Positions 18,001-23,422 of a DNA stretch of 64,000 nt are shown piece by piece; position 1 is the first letter of the stretch; each line of letters starts with the position of its first letter. Source of the DNA: Microscilla marina ATCC 23134 (lineage in GTDB: Bacteria; Bacteroidota; Bacteroidia; Cytophagales; Microscillaceae). A program made the translations under genes and the position numbers. Under the pieces are notes generated by a model, which was not told where the DNA came from, did not search any database, and was given only the letters and a program-made list of their open reading frames with translations. The stretch lies in assembly GCF_000169175.1 (NCBI RefSeq), contig NZ_AAWS01000037.1:32790-96789 (forward strand), read 5' to 3'.

Positions 18001-20488
18001 CTTTAAGCAAGCGGTGTTTATCCTTTACTACATGGTTTTTATCTATGTATTTATTGAAGATCAGGTTCTCAACCAACGCACCTATTTCTGTTTCTTTTAA
18101 AGGCAATTCGCTAAAAATTGATTTACCAATCATCAATTGCCCTTCTTCAAACATTTTGAGTTTTTTCTCAAACTGTGCATACACTTGAGGGGCATAATCA
18201 TTAATATCTATTTCTGTATCAAAATCTTCTTCGTTCTCACTTTTGGCAAAGAAAAATGGGTGTTGAATGTTCCCGTCTTCATCTATATAATTATTAAAAA
18301 TGAGGCTATCATACAATTCGTTTTGCTCACCTTTGCTCAGCCCTAACGCCTCAAAATCTGATGGAAATATAGAAATGCTCAGGTCTTCCAATGTTTCACC
18401 CTCTTGCACCTCTGCCTCTTCAAAAAGCGCTTGGAAGATGTTAAATATCTGATGGCGAAGGTAAGTAAAGTTAGTTTCGAGGCGAAAGTACTGGCTATCC
18501 TTGGGAAACACATTGGGTTGTATCACCCCTTGTTCATTTATATAGCCTATCATCACCAAGTTTCGAAACATCTTCTCCGCTAGTTTCTCCTCAATGCCCA
18601 AATTGGTAAAATCTAGGCTAGTAACCCAAGCAAGTTGATCTACCGCCTTATGAGCCATCTTTTTGGCTTTTTCTTTCGAATAGTTGACCAAGCGCACATC
18701 ATGTCCACATGATTTTGCCTTGTTGATGGCTTCCAATGTGCGATAAATTACCCCAGAGGCGCGTTTATCAAAGGGGGCTCGAATAAAAGACTCAGGCTTG
18801 AGGACTATAGATTTAAACCCTTGATAAATGCCATCTAGCGCGGTTATTTTAGCTCCTTGCGAAGCCGCTTCTGCTTCTTCTGTTTTGAATTTACCCGTGG
18901 TTATTTGCCATAAGGCATCGGCAGTAAAGCCATGCTCCATCATCCACTTAGCAACATAATGCAAGGTATGAATCAGCCACTGCTGGTCTTTTACGTCCGA
19001 GCCCATAAAAATCTCGTAACAGTCTTGCGTAGAAGGCAAGTAACTAAGGAAGATGTTTTGTTGATTGTGGTTGGCAATGGTAGGGTCAACCTCCAGCACA
19101 TCAAAAAGCGTAAACAACTCTTCGTGACCAATATCTAGTAAAGATGATAGTTTCGTGAAACGGTAAAGGAAGTTGAGCAAGTCCATCTTGTTCTCTTCTA
19201 GCAACCAAAGGCTCTCCTCGACCTCTTTGTCGTCCAAACGCTGGATAATCTTTTCCAGGTCAAGTTTAGAAAGTCCCAATACATAGCGTACCCGTTTTCT
19301 GAAGTCATAGTTGTCTTCCGAAAACAAGTCGGCATAATAAGGTATTTCCGTATACTCCTCTTCTTCTTGAAACTCTATAGCCAAATCTACCGATCCCAAG
19401 ATATAGCGCTCGTCAAATTGCACACACTTATTGTTAAAAATGCGGTTGAAGAGATCTTTGGGTTCCTCTTCTTCGGTTTGCCCCATTTCGTTGATGGTAG
19501 ACAGCAATGCCACCACTACCTCATAGTCTACATCAAAGGCTTCTTTGAGTTTTTTTACCGAGGCAACCATAGCCACTGCATCCGCATCTAGGGTATTATT
19601 GCAGCAGTGCCTAATGATCAAATCTAAGTCGGTGAAACTGATGCCTATTTTGTTAGCAAAACGGGTAAAACGGCTGACCCTGTCGTACCAATCATACGGC
19701 AACTCATTGTAGGTATTGCCATCGTCGTCTTTCCAAGTTCCCTCCGAATCGTTGCTCCAAACAATGTAGGTTTCAGTATCGTCTAGCAAGGCATAGCCAT
19801 CGCCTGCCAAGTCATTATTGATATAAAAATTGACTTGAAAGCCATACTCTTCTTCGCGCAAGTTTTGATACAGTAATTCCCTGGCTTGTACCCCCGTGAG
19901 GTCGGTGGTTTCTAAAAAGGTAGTGACATTGGCCATGTATGCCTGAAAGCCCAGGTCTGAGGTGTCGTCATCGCTTGAATAGTTATAGTATTTCCGAACA
20001 GGCCCATAACTATGCTCCGAAATGATCATCTCGTGCTTTTCTTCCGAGAGGTCTAGGTATTCTCTAGCAATAATGCCATCGTCGTGCTCCAGCGAAAAAG
20101 TTTTATACAGTTCTTCAGCAGAAATGCCCAAGTGCTTTAAGTAGAGTTGAACTTCGGCATGATCTAAGTTGAAGGGCATGTTAAAAGGATAAGAAGCCTC
20201 AAGCAAATCAGTGTACACACTGTCTCCAATTTTGGTCTCAAGTACTTCGTTAACTACCTCCAAATAAGGAATTTCTTCGAAAGAATTTTCATAATCAAGA
20301 ATAATATTACGTATGTCAGGACGCCTGGTTTTTACATCTTCGGTAGAAGAAAACTCATCGTCCATCATTTGCAGTAAATCTGCCAAATAAGCAGCAGGAG
20401 AATAAACTGATCTTGATTCATCGCCTTCTTTGAAGTCTAAGTCTCCGAAAAGAGCTTCATAGTCTGGCAGATCATTAAATGTACTCAT
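6095..20488 (-). CDS. Giant TcA-type insecticidal toxin complex subunit with two hemopexin arrays
   Basis: TcA proteins form pentameric, pore-forming injectors that deliver a TcB/TcC-enclosed toxin into target cells. Domains by approximate residue: 1-170, VRP1-like start with the typical SVYSPAAYLADLLQMM; 170-1140, helical shell; 1150-2460, first hemopexin array, about 24 blades by eye (repeated DAAF…GKTYLFSGDQYIRYS…GYPK); 2470-2790, ABC-toxin region containing WEWMRNYRVWEANRKVFLYP; 2790-3080, neuraminidase-like region with a poly-Ser run; 3080-3690, second array, about 11 blades; 3690-4130, helical region; 4130-4340, pore/coiled-coil region with a hydrophobic hairpin (MIAGIALQSVAAFGYIL); 4480-4797, TcB-binding-like C terminus. 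At 4,797 aa it is roughly twice the usual TcA length, the excess being hemopexin. No signal peptide is present, as is normal for TcA. No TcB or TcC gene is in the window. The family assignment is firm; target and partner are unknown. Confidence 0.92.
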   Translation of the reverse strand: MSTFNDLPDYEALFGDLDFKEGDESRSVYSPAAYLADLLQMMDDEFSSTEDVKTRRPDIRNIILDYENSFEEIPYLEVVNEVLETKIGDSVYTDLLEASYPFNMPFNLDHAEVQLYLKHLGISAEELYKTFSLEHDDGIIAREYLDLSEEKHEMIISEHSYGPVRKYYNYSSDDDTSDLGFQAYMANVTTFLETTDLTGVQARELLYQNLREEEYGFQVNFYINNDLAGDGYALLDDTETYIVWSNDSEGTWKDDDGNTYNELPYDWYDRVSRFTRFANKIGISFTDLDLIIRHCCNNTLDADAVAMVASVKKLKEAFDVDYEVVVALLSTINEMGQTEEEEPKDLFNRIFNNKCVQFDERYILGSVDLAIEFQEEEEYTEIPYYADLFSEDNYDFRKRVRYVLGLSKLDLEKIIQRLDDKEVEESLWLLEENKMDLLNFLYRFTKLSSLLDIGHEELFTLFDVLEVDPTIANHNQQNIFLSYLPSTQDCYEIFMGSDVKDQQWLIHTLHYVAKWMMEHGFTADALWQITTGKFKTEEAEAASQGAKITALDGIYQGFKSIVLKPESFIRAPFDKRASGVIYRTLEAINKAKSCGHDVRLVNYSKEKAKKMAHKAVDQLAWVTSLDFTNLGIEEKLAEKMFRNLVMIGYINEQGVIQPNVFPKDSQYFRLETNFTYLRHQIFNIFQALFEEAEVQEGETLEDLSISIFPSDFEALGLSKGEQNELYDSLIFNNYIDEDGNIQHPFFFAKSENEEDFDTEIDINDYAPQVYAQFEKKLKMFEEGQLMIGKSIFSELPLKETEIGALVENLIFNKYIDKNHVVKDKHRLLKEDVKEFELALHFYPHRHDILRLLKQKVEGVQQEYMTVSVASLSPIADEIVATWAYQDLQDEYIHGAKLLPTSRAFFLDEENKKEFILSYYFDNLPGTILFDRMASIVKTTEAFHVTTQAFQDLKFSKDETEEAMHLLRRMEVITEDNKLPMGALEHYLDSNNALSFHVKGFEDYNKDIFFLLQAVAKQVKEAQEVIQTVLKETAEKQDRFLYDQLQSIFGLDANIMQSISREVFEGQPDIKAAWMLPIFRAVNVLDTVTKEPLDAAFNSAFKRIRQFAMLSGKLQLSKEEVALAFRDQNLAAKFPEKIALDVITEADVPETTSIEKIDAILEGDDFIYLFHDGKYWIYRKSDYELVDKTDLESDEDLIDLQRDDDDLRDVLEDDPIRLLFEKEGGSIQVSAAFKDKEGNTYIFTKDYYFLLPKGSDTWDVRYNEFGNLDNNFEAITEINMAYKDEEGRLFLFANDEYVRYSDGHNYIDDEYPKKIAESWKDENLKVDLPPHFGHKFSAAFEGTDGYSYVFNGRGFVSSEHKGKMMPVDKHWGKMEYEFAGGNHIDAILKDGVNIYLFSGEVMVKYTDCLENEGIQVAEGFPKRIIDQYPALPYEFAQGVDAAFRGEDGKLHFMKDEYAVSFNEGDDQIALLDLADTWGIVQNNIQTTGTVDAVLSALDGRVYVFSGDQYFRYSGNNYAKVDPGYPRTTSEDFKGLMQVEAAFVLDGKTYLFGVAENETQMYVRYSTPDYTEVDEEDEDESSYITPVESLPDVEEVETFPRDQNDDEWWSFPQSLIDAGFEKVDAVFKAPNGTHYLFSGEYVVEFKEANRWWSEPEKIIEKWDNLPFTTVTAAFTGKDGKIYLFSDTQYVRISDGDFWKVDNGYPRAISKYWGEVENNIERHRKVDAALVLESREDEEDDNGDDYVDINRHTYIFAGDQIFRYLVDDYTKVEQGYPKKLADLKEEPRFGELQDKIHKITAAYADDRNVYVFDGGSLHVVSDDEDHHKGVYTSDEFLGISAVTAGYGSVYTLEDGIWRRASSLEAEEIEKVDETPNFLDAAPDVFRTEASAVLRGTDENTYVFKGTECYNTLLDLEYATGEEWGIARNNIEINETIDAAFVGRDGKTYVFSGNQYFVYETDTYVQKQTEDPPELISSKWGGLNNVMLAYVKDGKTYLFEKADVHGHFRYVVYSNDTYEKPDAGYPKKADISFFGIPQQQAEKGFDHFDTMLMQGENMIFIKGQQFIRYNTNEENWSYPKDLELLYENFPFNKTTFQEVKTAFEGADGTLYFFNEDHYVTYAGGAFSGVTEIKDHWGLVSNSFADVVDAAFVYNEQITYLISGNKYVRYSTSDYRYVDDGYPKEVAKDLRTEAPFSFMPKEFQYAIDEIEESEEELRMTGVYTNPRNTYVFLNNKLYVGSKHKYDRLDTGHLGKVRNNFQEQGQVDAAFVDSAGKTYLFSGDQYIRYSDTYYRYIDEGYPKLIVDDLTTELGLSSVPDNFKYGINAVYTDSEEVVYLFKDENYIASNSGSELLSISDHFGKIKNNFQDDNGQTIDAAYIDEEGRLLVFKGDQFIRYTDPKELFTEDDELEKYVDAGYPMLIEDHHAQLPEGFREELDAAFMFEGRMYFAKDTSYVMAIDGYHTYDDNIYPQEFKYRWGDWADYLLSDVLALARFKKLADTFISDQYNLPSLLHQGDGIEKEPYLAVSEIFGFDKDEVRWVKQNNAFLESLSSFEKQFDIELIIKLYDILTKAQEINVDASKLYEDVWVNLYGTSVDRTTAKTKIYQMLGTVECNDNYQARLDQVEGELNTLKRDALVPYAISIDDDLLDARDLYEKTLIDVMMESEATTSRIKEAIAATQLYFHRYFINLENVDLAGSNDEEVKERLRRQWEWMRNYRVWEANRKVFLYPENYIRPELRDSDYKTPAFEVLEQDLMQGDITEDLVERSYKKYLDEYTEVSRLKIAGGYIYDEIGSIGSNDKNLVLFGRTKTDPLRYYYRFANFVDGESSGATWEPWKKVEVAIESTKVYPVYAFYRVFVFWATVERIMDDEDEQDSSTAAVATTTDDDDIQYFTSSSSSSSSGGGYYRVNIYYSFYNLNDEWSQPQLLDTSIETQGKITDVELFVENAEKIDGYDDDDYENIVISCKYTYYDFSVLSLPYFLKRIYTKSSLVKTKQVAYSLTSELVTYSADTPDFENKGMEVFEHLFPSEDSSQLNSNDIVMLNSIENSLDGPWFTYDYKGGGFLVKPSVVALSTDKWPQSLSTNTENLPTDENITAAFYDGASIYYMVGNMYYVYDGSSVIESGNNSARWAQVQNNIQADYGIDAGYNDGTNVYLFSGDQYYKYLTDGGDLAEEYYPKLIENNELGIPTDWGNVDAAFQGDDGNAYLFNNASSKYVVAGSNSDGSAISSKWGILTNNFSGASTPVVGSFVYNDTLYVFNSDQWIRYSSMAKADDGTISAATPEVIKTGDFSRFIVEEFGFDEVTASIYAGKTLTSVCYTSTDNLLRVYFDGLLVCFDLSSKTIDNGDEWSADILVYSESEKIFITSTGSSSNKLGLYQGSYDSFKGYFFLKDKNSNKIAVDAAFSYNNFIYILSGDQYWTLAPDQIKLKSSNNNNKVTNIFLSEDSKTISNTFGLSLTFDNSGIDAAFTLDGYTYLLSGENYVRYEGADYNTVETVGTIASLLPGLPSNWSGTVDAAFTYFDSKTYLFNSAKNQSLELSSDFDTSNTETITVDWGNLNTQNFDASNIDAAYVLDSKVYLFSEDQFIAHSIEVDEEGNVTVSQEMDENYPKTIGNGVSDVSAAFVLNGNVYLIVDSQYYKILSTETPDNFDDSDGATIKGNWGNFPSDLHTGMTAALNKNSKLYFIQNGQFIDYVVDDEDEAVPYEIDDVNYEIVRLTTSTADALNQALLASVDTPTGIGGLLNATVQQTDETPSFSREAGSSGPTTIEADPNNVESSGLPVSTHLDFDSANGIYYWEIFFHAPFHIAMSLNTDQKFEYAKEWYEYIFDPTETSNYWKFLPFLATDISALLTSMEGSLEYFGSDGDDARAKLESFSTLLIEFNPVFQGYTSLDNVSIGTYTDSAEGEVTRTLANIESWPTYTELSLAVTNLTTSSNDADQQTLLENAQTNLQEVLAICAKLDYRYELMQNTTSQISTYLDDPFDPHTIAEYRKIAYRKAIMMNYIDNLLDWGDMLFRQYTRESINEARMLYVLAYDLLGKKPENLGEKVLSDDVAYSELKQYTGLDDDYDFIFDLENANYDEEEEKIISAYDSFSFAGMVHDSIADPYFFVPENSLFIDYWGRVEDRLYKIRHSLNIMGIKQPLPLFQPPIDPMALVNAAAGGGGFSSALAGLTMEVPHYRFGYMLNKAKEFAQKVEQFGSDLLAAIEKKDAEALSILQNKNEHNILHLTTQIKEKNIEEAEKNIENLEESKKTAELQKLHYDTLISDGWLDEETQQMDLMIAGIALQSVAAFGYILSAIAKVVPQFNMGPFNFGVTTGGMQAGEFLESTNESFQTTGEALMTSGELVGMRAQHQRSVQDWELQRDMADGEIKQLEIQILSAKIQKEVAQRELEVHKKEIENNQSIANFMTDKFSNKALYQWMSSKLSSMYYDSYKMAHDMAKQAEKAFQFETGTPASEVSYIGGTYWDSQKKGLLAGSSLGFDLSRMEKAYIEQDSRTFEITKNISLLELDPLAFMQLKSKGVCEFRLTEALFDYDFPGHYKRQVKTIALAFDIGEGQYVNATLTQLNNKVLLEPDTKAVKHLLDAKGTQPMSIRNDWKANQQVALSYVDQYTENNGLFELRYYDDRYLPFEGTGAVSLWRLELNGKKGFTYNVKDLLDVTIKLRYTAVQGGSAFANAVKGALKPYHTTSFVDIAYNFTDAWNNFMLSDEQDLELTFTRDMFPSMSGSKVNGLFLKYDYEGDQKPTFLLNDETKLTDSTYLEIGNLSVAKEGSTWKFTVQGDKSMISNVEMIASYKAKVE

Positions 20489-20805
20489 GATTTAGGTGGT
20501 TATGTTTAGTTTAGGAACAATGTTCAAAATAAGTTTCGAGATTGAGCATAAGTTTTAAATCGGACAATTATTGCGATCATGTTCCTTAGAGATTGAAAAG
20601 TTTTTTTGAACTTGTTGGGGCGCTTCAGAGCCTGAAGCACCCACAAAGCTTTCATTAATAATTTGTTAGCTAAGCTTTCAAACGCTTAAAAATTGGGCAA
20701 AGCAATGCCATGCAACCCCTTGGTTATCTTTTGATAAGACCAAAAAATTGGAAGTATTTTTAAATGTCGTTCTGCTATGCGATTAAAATAAATTGAGGAG
20801 TCAAA
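20489..20805. other. Spacer upstream of the TcA gene, 317 bp
   Basis: It separates the TcA start from the end of the 148-aa gene on the same strand. It contains the short copy of an inverted-repeat element (20513-20586) and a GCTTCAG/CTGAAGC hairpin near 20620-20643 that lacks a T run on either strand. No ORF and no clear TAnnTTTG promoter box were found on the minus strand. Confidence 0.6.
20513..20586. repeat. Short copy of AGGAAC…GTTCCT inverted-repeat element, 74 bp
   Basis: The copy starts AGGAACAATGTTCAAAATAA and ends TTATTGCGATCATGTTCCT, so both ends begin AGGAAC when read inward. The same end sequences bound a 218-bp copy at 22038-22255, from which this copy lacks the GC-rich interior. 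It lies only 25 bp upstream of the TcA start codon, so it may supply or disturb the promoter or leader of that gene. Confidence 0.6.
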
Positions 20806-21252
20806 TCAGGCAATGGCATTGACTGATTTAGTATGAGGTTGGCGGTTTTGCACAATGTTCATGTACTTTAAAAGCACCTTGCTTCGGGTAGCTAGAGCAC
20901 GCGCATAAAATTTTTTCATCAAGTCTTGGTCCTTAAAAATGTTTAAAAAATCGCTCATAAACTTCTTTTGAGGAATAGAAGCAACTTGTACCGCAGAATG
21001 AAGATTTTGTTTGAGAAGTTCCTTGGCAATTTTGGGGTGATGTTCTCCCAATAGCCGAAGCAGGCGTTGATAAGCTTTTACTTGTTTCAAGACCTTTGGT
21101 TGGTCTTTTTTAGAGATTTTACTCCAGTTCAAGCTTTCCAACTCTTTTGCACTCAGTAGGTTAAAAGTTTTAAAGTCAACTTTTTTGTTCTGGCGAAGCA
21201 ACTTATTGAGTTGTTCTAAGGAGTTATCCTTTGCAGTTGATTTTGTAGGCAT
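20806..21252 (-). CDS. Small helical protein resembling a TcA N-terminal linker segment, 148 aa
   Basis: All-helical, Lys-rich protein without signal peptide or membrane segment. The middle reads KAYQRLLRLL, then LHSAVQVASIPQKKFMSDF, then a helix ending in KVLLKYMNIVQN. From memory this matches a helical segment found near the N terminus of many large TcA-like toxins (KAYQRLLRL…dSA..IA..P…F…). That segment is not evident in the neighbouring 4,797-aa TcA. The gene lies 318 bp upstream of the TcA gene on the same strand. It may therefore be a detached TcA module or an accessory factor for assembly or release. The relationship is my recollection of the family pattern and needs a profile search. 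Confidence 0.55.
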   Translation of the reverse strand: MPTKSTAKDNSLEQLNKLLRQNKKVDFKTFNLLSAKELESLNWSKISKKDQPKVLKQVKAYQRLLRLLGEHHPKIAKELLKQNLHSAVQVASIPQKKFMSDFLNIFKDQDLMKKFYARALATRSKVLLKYMNIVQNRQPHTKSVNAIA

Positions 21253-21879
21253 ATCTGTTAAGTTATTGCGATAGATTTGAATATTAATATATGTAGAATA
21301 TTTGAATGGCTAAGAATTAAAATAAAAAATATGGATCCATGTTTTTTATTTAATATAATATCAAATTTGTTTAAAATTTATATCCTGTTCTTGTTACCGG
21401 GATCGTCAATAAGTCAGAGGTTGGATGGTTCAATGACGACTTGTTTGGTAATTTGAAGTGTCAATGTGGGCTTTGAAAGTAATATAGACTTGAGTAAGGA
21501 TTTCATACAATTCTTATTTTAAGTGGTTTGTTTTAAAGATAAGAACTTCTTACTGTCGATGTAATGTTTTTTTTTGAAAAATTATTAAAAAAATCATCAT
21601 GTATCACGGTATATGATGGCTAAATATTAGAAGTATTAGGCATTACTATAAGCTCGAATTTAACCTTATGTAGTATGCTAAAAATGTGCTTTGTATGGTT
21701 AAAAAGCTTTTTTGAAGTATTTACACGTTCAGTGAAATTACCATACATTTGAAAATCAAATTTACTACAAAACAATGTCCTTATGGTAATTATTACATCA
21801 CTAAAAGTTGAACTCTATTTGTTATACCAGAAAGTTATTGTTGTTTGTAAATTTCCTTGTATCCATGATTTATGAGTAA

Positions 21880-22005
21880 TCAGCTTGTTATTTGATTTTT
21901 AGTACCGTGTTGTTGTACTACCATTTCTAAATGAGTTTGTTCAAGTTCAGTCAAATCAACAGGGTATTTTTTGTTTGGTATAAGTTTCTGGTGTTTGGGT
22001 GAAGA
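21880..22005 (-). pseudogene. Remnant of an IS630-type transposase N terminus
   Basis: One minus-strand frame is open for about 42 codons to a TGA. It includes KYPVDLTELEQTHLEMVVQQ, which resembles the start of IS630-family transposases (K-Y-x-V-x-L-T-x-x-E…L…L). There is no start codon and the frame ends before the helix-turn-helix, so this is a fragment. It is adjacent to the long AGGAAC element. The family call rests on a short stretch. Confidence 0.35.
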
Positions 22006-22037
22006 TATTAACCTATTCCTAAATAAACTATTGACTA

Positions 22038-22255
22038 AGGAACATGTTCAAAATAAGTGTCGAGATTGAGGTCATAAACTCAAGGCTGACTGAGGCACTT
22101 TTTGCGGGCAAGGCAACATCCGGGGGATGTTGAGCCAGACCGTGGGACGGTACCACGGACAATAAAAGCTCATAGTCCCGGCGGAACTGCCGGGGTAACG
22201 AAAGTCAGGGAAGAGGATATGTTCTAAACCGGACAGTTATTGCGATCACGTTCCT
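22038..22255. mobile_element. Long copy of AGGAAC element with three GC-rich hairpins, 218 bp
   Basis: Ends are AGGAACATGTTC… and …GCGATCACGTTCCT, near-perfect inverted termini shared with the 74-bp copy at 20513-20586. The interior is GC-rich against AT-rich surroundings and holds three perfect hairpins: CAACATCC/GGATGTTG (22114-22132), CCGTGG/CCACGG (22140-22158) and CCCGGC/GCCGGG (22177-22194), followed by GGGTAACGAAAGTCAGGG. No ORF is present. The compact fold suggests a structured RNA or a MITE carrying one. A degraded group II intron fragment is an alternative I cannot exclude. Confidence 0.55.
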
Positions 22256-22341
22256 AAGTACTGGGTGAATTTTAAACCTGCTCTTAATTTATCGTTAATA
22301 AACAGCGTGCTAATAAATTTAAAGAATGGCTGGGCAAATGG

Positions 22342-23343
22342 TTAATCAAATACCTGTTGAAAAGGAATTAAATTACCCTCTGGGTTATGGGCTTTCCAAG
22401 CGTTATGATCATCTATAATAGCAAATATTACAGATTTAAACCGTTCGTTAAAATCTGTTTCGGCTAAAACTTCCTTAAACAACTGTGCCATATGGTGAGG
22501 AGGGTTTTTGAAAGCTCCACAACCAAAGGCGCTCAAAATTAAGCAATCGTGTTGGTGCAGGGCTGCCATTTTTAGTATGGTTCTAATCTTATGCTTAGTA
22601 AATTCTATCTGAGGGGGTGTTAGCCAATTTCGTCCATTGCGTGATTCTACTTTGGGGTGAGCAATGGCAGGTACAGTTACAATAGACAAGGTAAAAGGCT
22701 GGGCAAGCAAAGCATAGCCACTATGCTCTGATGACCTAAAAAATAATACATCAGGCGAATAAATACCTCCAGCTTGAGCTGGAATAGGGTATCGGTGTTT
22801 CCCATGTTTGTGAATACCATATTGAGGAGCAAAGTCAGCGTATTGATACAGTGAGGTGTATAAATTAGAGCGACGAAATAGGTTTTCTTCCTGAGCGCCT
22901 GCTCCGCGAATAACTGCTCCACCCGGAGTATTACCATTTGCCATATTCAATACCACAGGATTAAACCCTAGTTTTTGCATAGTTTGCCCTACTTCTATGC
23001 AGTCTGCCTGAATGACTTGGTAAGCAGTAATGTATGGAGTAGTTATCTCTGGTAGTACTAAAGTATGGGTATCAGGGTAAAATTTTGAGTCTTGCCAAAT
23101 ATGTAACAGATCAGTAAAGTCCTTCAGCATAATAGTTTTCCCATTAGCTACATATTGCCCTGCTTTAATCACTTCTACAGTATGATCAAATACTTTTTTG
23201 CGTGACACCCTAAAGCCTATTTGAGATTTAGAACCTTGCTTAAACTCTGCAACCCATTTTTTGTAGTCCCAGGTAAGGGGAGTCTTGTTTATTAGATATT
23301 CTTCCATAATTGATTTGATGAGCTTTTTGGTCATTATTTTCAT
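22342..23343 (-). CDS. Bacterial PARG / macrodomain family protein (TIGR02452-like)
   Basis: Poly(ADP-ribose) glycohydrolase-type macrodomain that probably removes ADP-ribose chains or related modifications. Evidence: VLNMANGNTPGGAV followed by GAGAQEENLFRRS, the bacterial PARG signature in which GG(G)-x-QEE lies in the catalytic loop (the third G is A here), and ILSAFGCGAFKNPP, the second macrodomain loop. The frame extends to 23430, but that start would overlap rho and cross its terminator. ATGs at 23343, 23334 or 23307 are more likely and I list the first. The result is 307-333 aa, slightly longer than the family because of an N-terminal extension. It follows rho on the same strand, past a hairpin, so expression is by read-through or its own weak promoter. 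Confidence 0.85.
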   Translation of the reverse strand: MKIMTKKLIKSIMEEYLINKTPLTWDYKKWVAEFKQGSKSQIGFRVSRKKVFDHTVEVIKAGQYVANGKTIMLKDFTDLLHIWQDSKFYPDTHTLVLPEITTPYITAYQVIQADCIEVGQTMQKLGFNPVVLNMANGNTPGGAVIRGAGAQEENLFRRSNLYTSLYQYADFAPQYGIHKHGKHRYPIPAQAGGIYSPDVLFFRSSEHSGYALLAQPFTLSIVTVPAIAHPKVESRNGRNWLTPPQIEFTKHKIRTILKMAALHQHDCLILSAFGCGAFKNPPHHMAQLFKEVLAETDFNERFKSVIFAIIDDHNAWKAHNPEGNLIPFQQVFD

Positions 23344-23352
23344 CAATACACA

Positions 23353-23385
23353 TAAAAAAAATCTCCGAAGATATCTCCGGAGATT
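23353..23385 (-). terminator. Intrinsic terminator downstream of rho
   Basis: On the minus strand AATCTCCG pairs with CGGAGATT (with an inner extension) and is followed by eight T residues. It lies 38 bp past the rho stop codon and just before the probable start of the PARG gene. Confidence 0.8.
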
Positions 23386-23422
23386 CAATAATTTATAAGA
23401 AATAAAACAGTGGGCTGTTATA

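Larger units (their letters stand above)
21253..22341. other. Repeat-rich AT-rich spacer, 1.1 kb
   Basis: No intact gene. The left part (21253-21870) is very AT-rich with no coding signal. It then holds a transposase remnant (21880-22005) and the long copy of the AGGAAC element (22038-22255). The spacer separates the toxin island from the PARG/rho region and looks like a landing zone for mobile DNA. Confidence 0.6.

Noticed and set aside
6095..20488. Toxin island as a contractile injection system
   Set aside because: No sheath, tube, baseplate or AAA+ genes are present; only a TcA homologue and unrelated small genes.
21253..21870. Possible RNA gene in the AT-rich spacer
   Set aside because: No cloverleaf, conserved T-loop or compact fold could be found by eye.
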